A DNA stretch of 6,415 nt from CAYQJS01 sp964417895 (GTDB lineage Bacteria; Chloroflexota; UBA6077; SHYK01). Positions 5,169 through 6,415 of the stretch are shown piece by piece. Both the position numbers and the translations under genes were made by a program. Positions within the stretch are counted from its first letter, which is position 1. Each line of letters begins with the position of its first letter. The notes under the pieces are model-generated. The model searched no databases. It saw only the letters and a list, made by a program, of their open reading frames with translations, and was not told the origin of the DNA. The stretch lies in NCBI GenBank assembly GCA_964417895.1, contig CAYQJS010000107.1:1-6415 (forward strand), read 5' to 3'.

Positions 5169-6275
5169 ATGCAGGAAGCCTCACGAGGAAGGGGCGCCGC
5201 TTCGGCCTACCGGTCGCCCTACGAGCAGTGGAAGGAGTCCCAGGGCCTCGACACGGTCCGCGGTTTTCACGTTCGCAGTCTGCTGCACCAGGAGCTAAAG
5301 CCCTGGGCCGCTCGTGGCAACGCTTCCGGCGTCTTCATCAATCTCGATGGGACTGGCGGATTCAACGACACCTACGTGCTGGAGATCCCACCCCGCGCGC
5401 AGGTCGAGCCGTGGCGACACATCTACGAAGAGACGATCTTCATTTTGCAGGGCCGCGGCAGCACCACCGTCTGGAACGACCCGGGCAAGAAGCAGACCAT
5501 CGAGTGGCAAGAGAGGAGCTACTTCTCGCTCCCACCCAACGCGTGGCACCAGCACTTCAACCTGTCCGGCGATGAGCCTGTCCGATACGTCGCGATGACC
5601 TCGGCGCCACGCATCATCGACAGCTTCAAGGACCTGGATTTCGTCTTCAATAACCCCTACATGTTCGCGAGCAAGTTCAACGATGAGCAGAACTACTTCG
5701 TGGAGAAGGCCGAAACCAACGCCACCAACTTCGTGTCCGACGTGCTGGCGAGAACTCCGATCCCCGGCGAGGTCACCAGGAGTGGAAACGACGGGGGCAC
5801 GGGCCGTGGCGGCGGGACCGTGGGGCAGGGATACAACATGGTGAACGGCACGGTCCGGTCGCACAGCCAGGCGTGGCCGGCAGGGGCCCACTCCACGTTC
5901 CACCGGCACGGGCCAGGCATCCACGTGTTGCTACTCCAGGGCCACGGCTACAGTATGGTGGGGCCAACGTGGGAGGAGCTCGAGCGGGTCGAATGGAGCC
6001 CGGGGACGATGTTCGTGCCGCCGGAGGGCTGGTGGCACGCGCATTTCTGCACCAGCAAGGATCACGCTGTGTTTCTGGCGATCGGCTGGGGGACCGATAA
6101 GCCAAAGCCGGGTGGGAGACAATATGACTACTCCAGGAGTCCGCAAGACGGCGGCGACCAGTACAAGTTCGTTGATGAGACGCCCGATGTCCACGCTCAG
6201 TTCGAGGCCGAGCTCGCAAGGAATGGAGTGCAGTGCCGAATGGGCGCCGTCCACCCCTATTGCACGTCCAAGTAG
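5169..6275 (+). CDS. Two-domain cupin protein, gentisate 1,2-dioxygenase superfamily-like
   Basis: A 368-residue bicupin, the only plus-strand gene. Cupin 1 spans roughly 65-145: WRHIYEETIFILQGRG (82-97) gives W82, H84, E88 and G95, and PPNAWHQHFN (122-131) gives H127 and H129. Cupin 2 spans roughly 232-308: G239, H245, H247 in FHRHGPGIH, then PPEGWWHAHF (284-293) with H290 and H292. A Gly-rich linker (about 206-220) separates the domains. Length and the WHQHFN motif resemble ring-cleaving gentisate/hydroxynaphthoate dioxygenases, which use Fe(II) and O2, but a non-catalytic or isomerase role is equally possible. Start: the ATG at 5169 has AAGGAGG (5151-5157) 11 bases upstream, slightly long but strong. 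Cupin 1 lacks the first metal His (Trp82 instead), while cupin 2 keeps HxH but lacks the Glu (Ile251 there). No signal peptide, so cytoplasmic. It is divergent from the PAC2 gene. Confidence 0.92.
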   Translation: MQEASRGRGAASAYRSPYEQWKESQGLDTVRGFHVRSLLHQELKPWAARGNASGVFINLDGTGGFNDTYVLEIPPRAQVEPWRHIYEETIFILQGRGSTTVWNDPGKKQTIEWQERSYFSLPPNAWHQHFNLSGDEPVRYVAMTSAPRIIDSFKDLDFVFNNPYMFASKFNDEQNYFVEKAETNATNFVSDVLARTPIPGEVTRSGNDGGTGRGGGTVGQGYNMVNGTVRSHSQAWPAGAHSTFHRHGPGIHVLLLQGHGYSMVGPTWEELERVEWSPGTMFVPPEGWWHAHFCTSKDHAVFLAIGWGTDKPKPGGRQYDYSRSPQDGGDQYKFVDETPDVHAQFEAELARNGVQCRMGAVHPYCTSK

Positions 6276-6301
6276 CGTCCCGACGGGAGAGAACAATGCC
6301 A

Positions 6302-6415
6302 GTGGGTCGATTCCCACGGACATCGCCACCGCCACCCCAACCCTCCCCCGTCGAGGGGGAGGGGGAGGATAGCTGGTCCCCTCCCCCCTTGAGGGGGAGG
6401 GTTAGGGAGGGGGGT
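6302..6415 (+). repeat. Composite intergenic repeat, copy 2 (reaches the window end)
   Basis: GTGGGTCGATTCCCAC (6302-6317) differs by one base from copy 1, and GACATCGCCACC follows (6319-6330). Then come two C/G-run hairpins: CCCTCCCCC/GGGGGAGGG at 6341-6349 with 6355-6363 (loop GTCGA), and the same arms at 6379-6387 with 6393-6401 (loop CTTGA). Copy 1 has only one, longer hairpin. It starts 26 bases past the bicupin stop and may also help end that transcript. The element may continue beyond the window. Confidence 0.8.

Noticed and set aside
4993..5184. Longer PAC2 start at 5184
   Set aside because: The 64 added residues do not resemble PAC2, would overlap the bicupin start codon, and leave no room for the divergent promoters.
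5295..5924. A 209-codon minus-strand frame inside the bicupin gene
   Set aside because: Antisense to both cupin motifs, with no recognisable domain and no ribosome binding site.

Overview
This is a high-GC bacterial window of 6415 bases with five protein genes and several non-coding repeat islands. Four genes lie on the minus strand and one on the plus strand. The organism cannot be named from the sequence. High GC, strong Shine-Dalgarno sites, a PAC2-family gene, peptide-type uptake next to TIM-barrel hydrolases, and short palindromic and C/G-run hairpin repeats would suit an uncultured environmental lineage such as Chloroflexota (SAR202/Dehalococcoidia-like) or Rokubacteria-like. That placement is a guess.

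Layout by position. Bases 1-1127 (minus) hold the N-terminal 375 residues of a lipoprotein substrate-binding protein of a peptide/opine/nickel-type ABC transporter; its C-terminus lies beyond the window edge. Bases 1128-1459 are a repeat island with three REP-like hairpins that share an 11-nt loop but have different stems. Bases 1460-2620 (minus) encode an amidohydrolase-2 (ACMSD/LigW-like) metal-dependent hydrolase or decarboxylase. Bases 2621-2981 hold its candidate promoter with palindromes, one copy of a composite repeat, and a strong terminator for the next gene. Bases 2982-3956 (minus) encode a DHDPS/NahE-type lyase with the Schiff-base lysine present. Bases 3957-4116 can fold into a branched structure and hold a candidate promoter. 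Bases 4117-4992 (minus) encode a PAC2-family protein. Bases 4993-5168 form a divergent promoter region. Bases 5169-6275 (plus) encode a two-cupin protein resembling the gentisate 1,2-dioxygenase superfamily. From 6302 to the window end lies a second copy of the composite repeat.

How the genes may work together (inference): a solute-binding lipoprotein, a hydrolase/decarboxylase, a pyruvate-type aldolase and a ring-cleavage-type bicupin are the parts expected for uptake and breakdown of an aromatic or other unsaturated carboxylic acid. The PAC2 protein has no obvious catalytic role here. No substrate can be assigned. The composite repeat brackets the lyase, PAC2 and bicupin genes as a block. 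No tRNA, rRNA, CRISPR array, transposase or integrase was seen.
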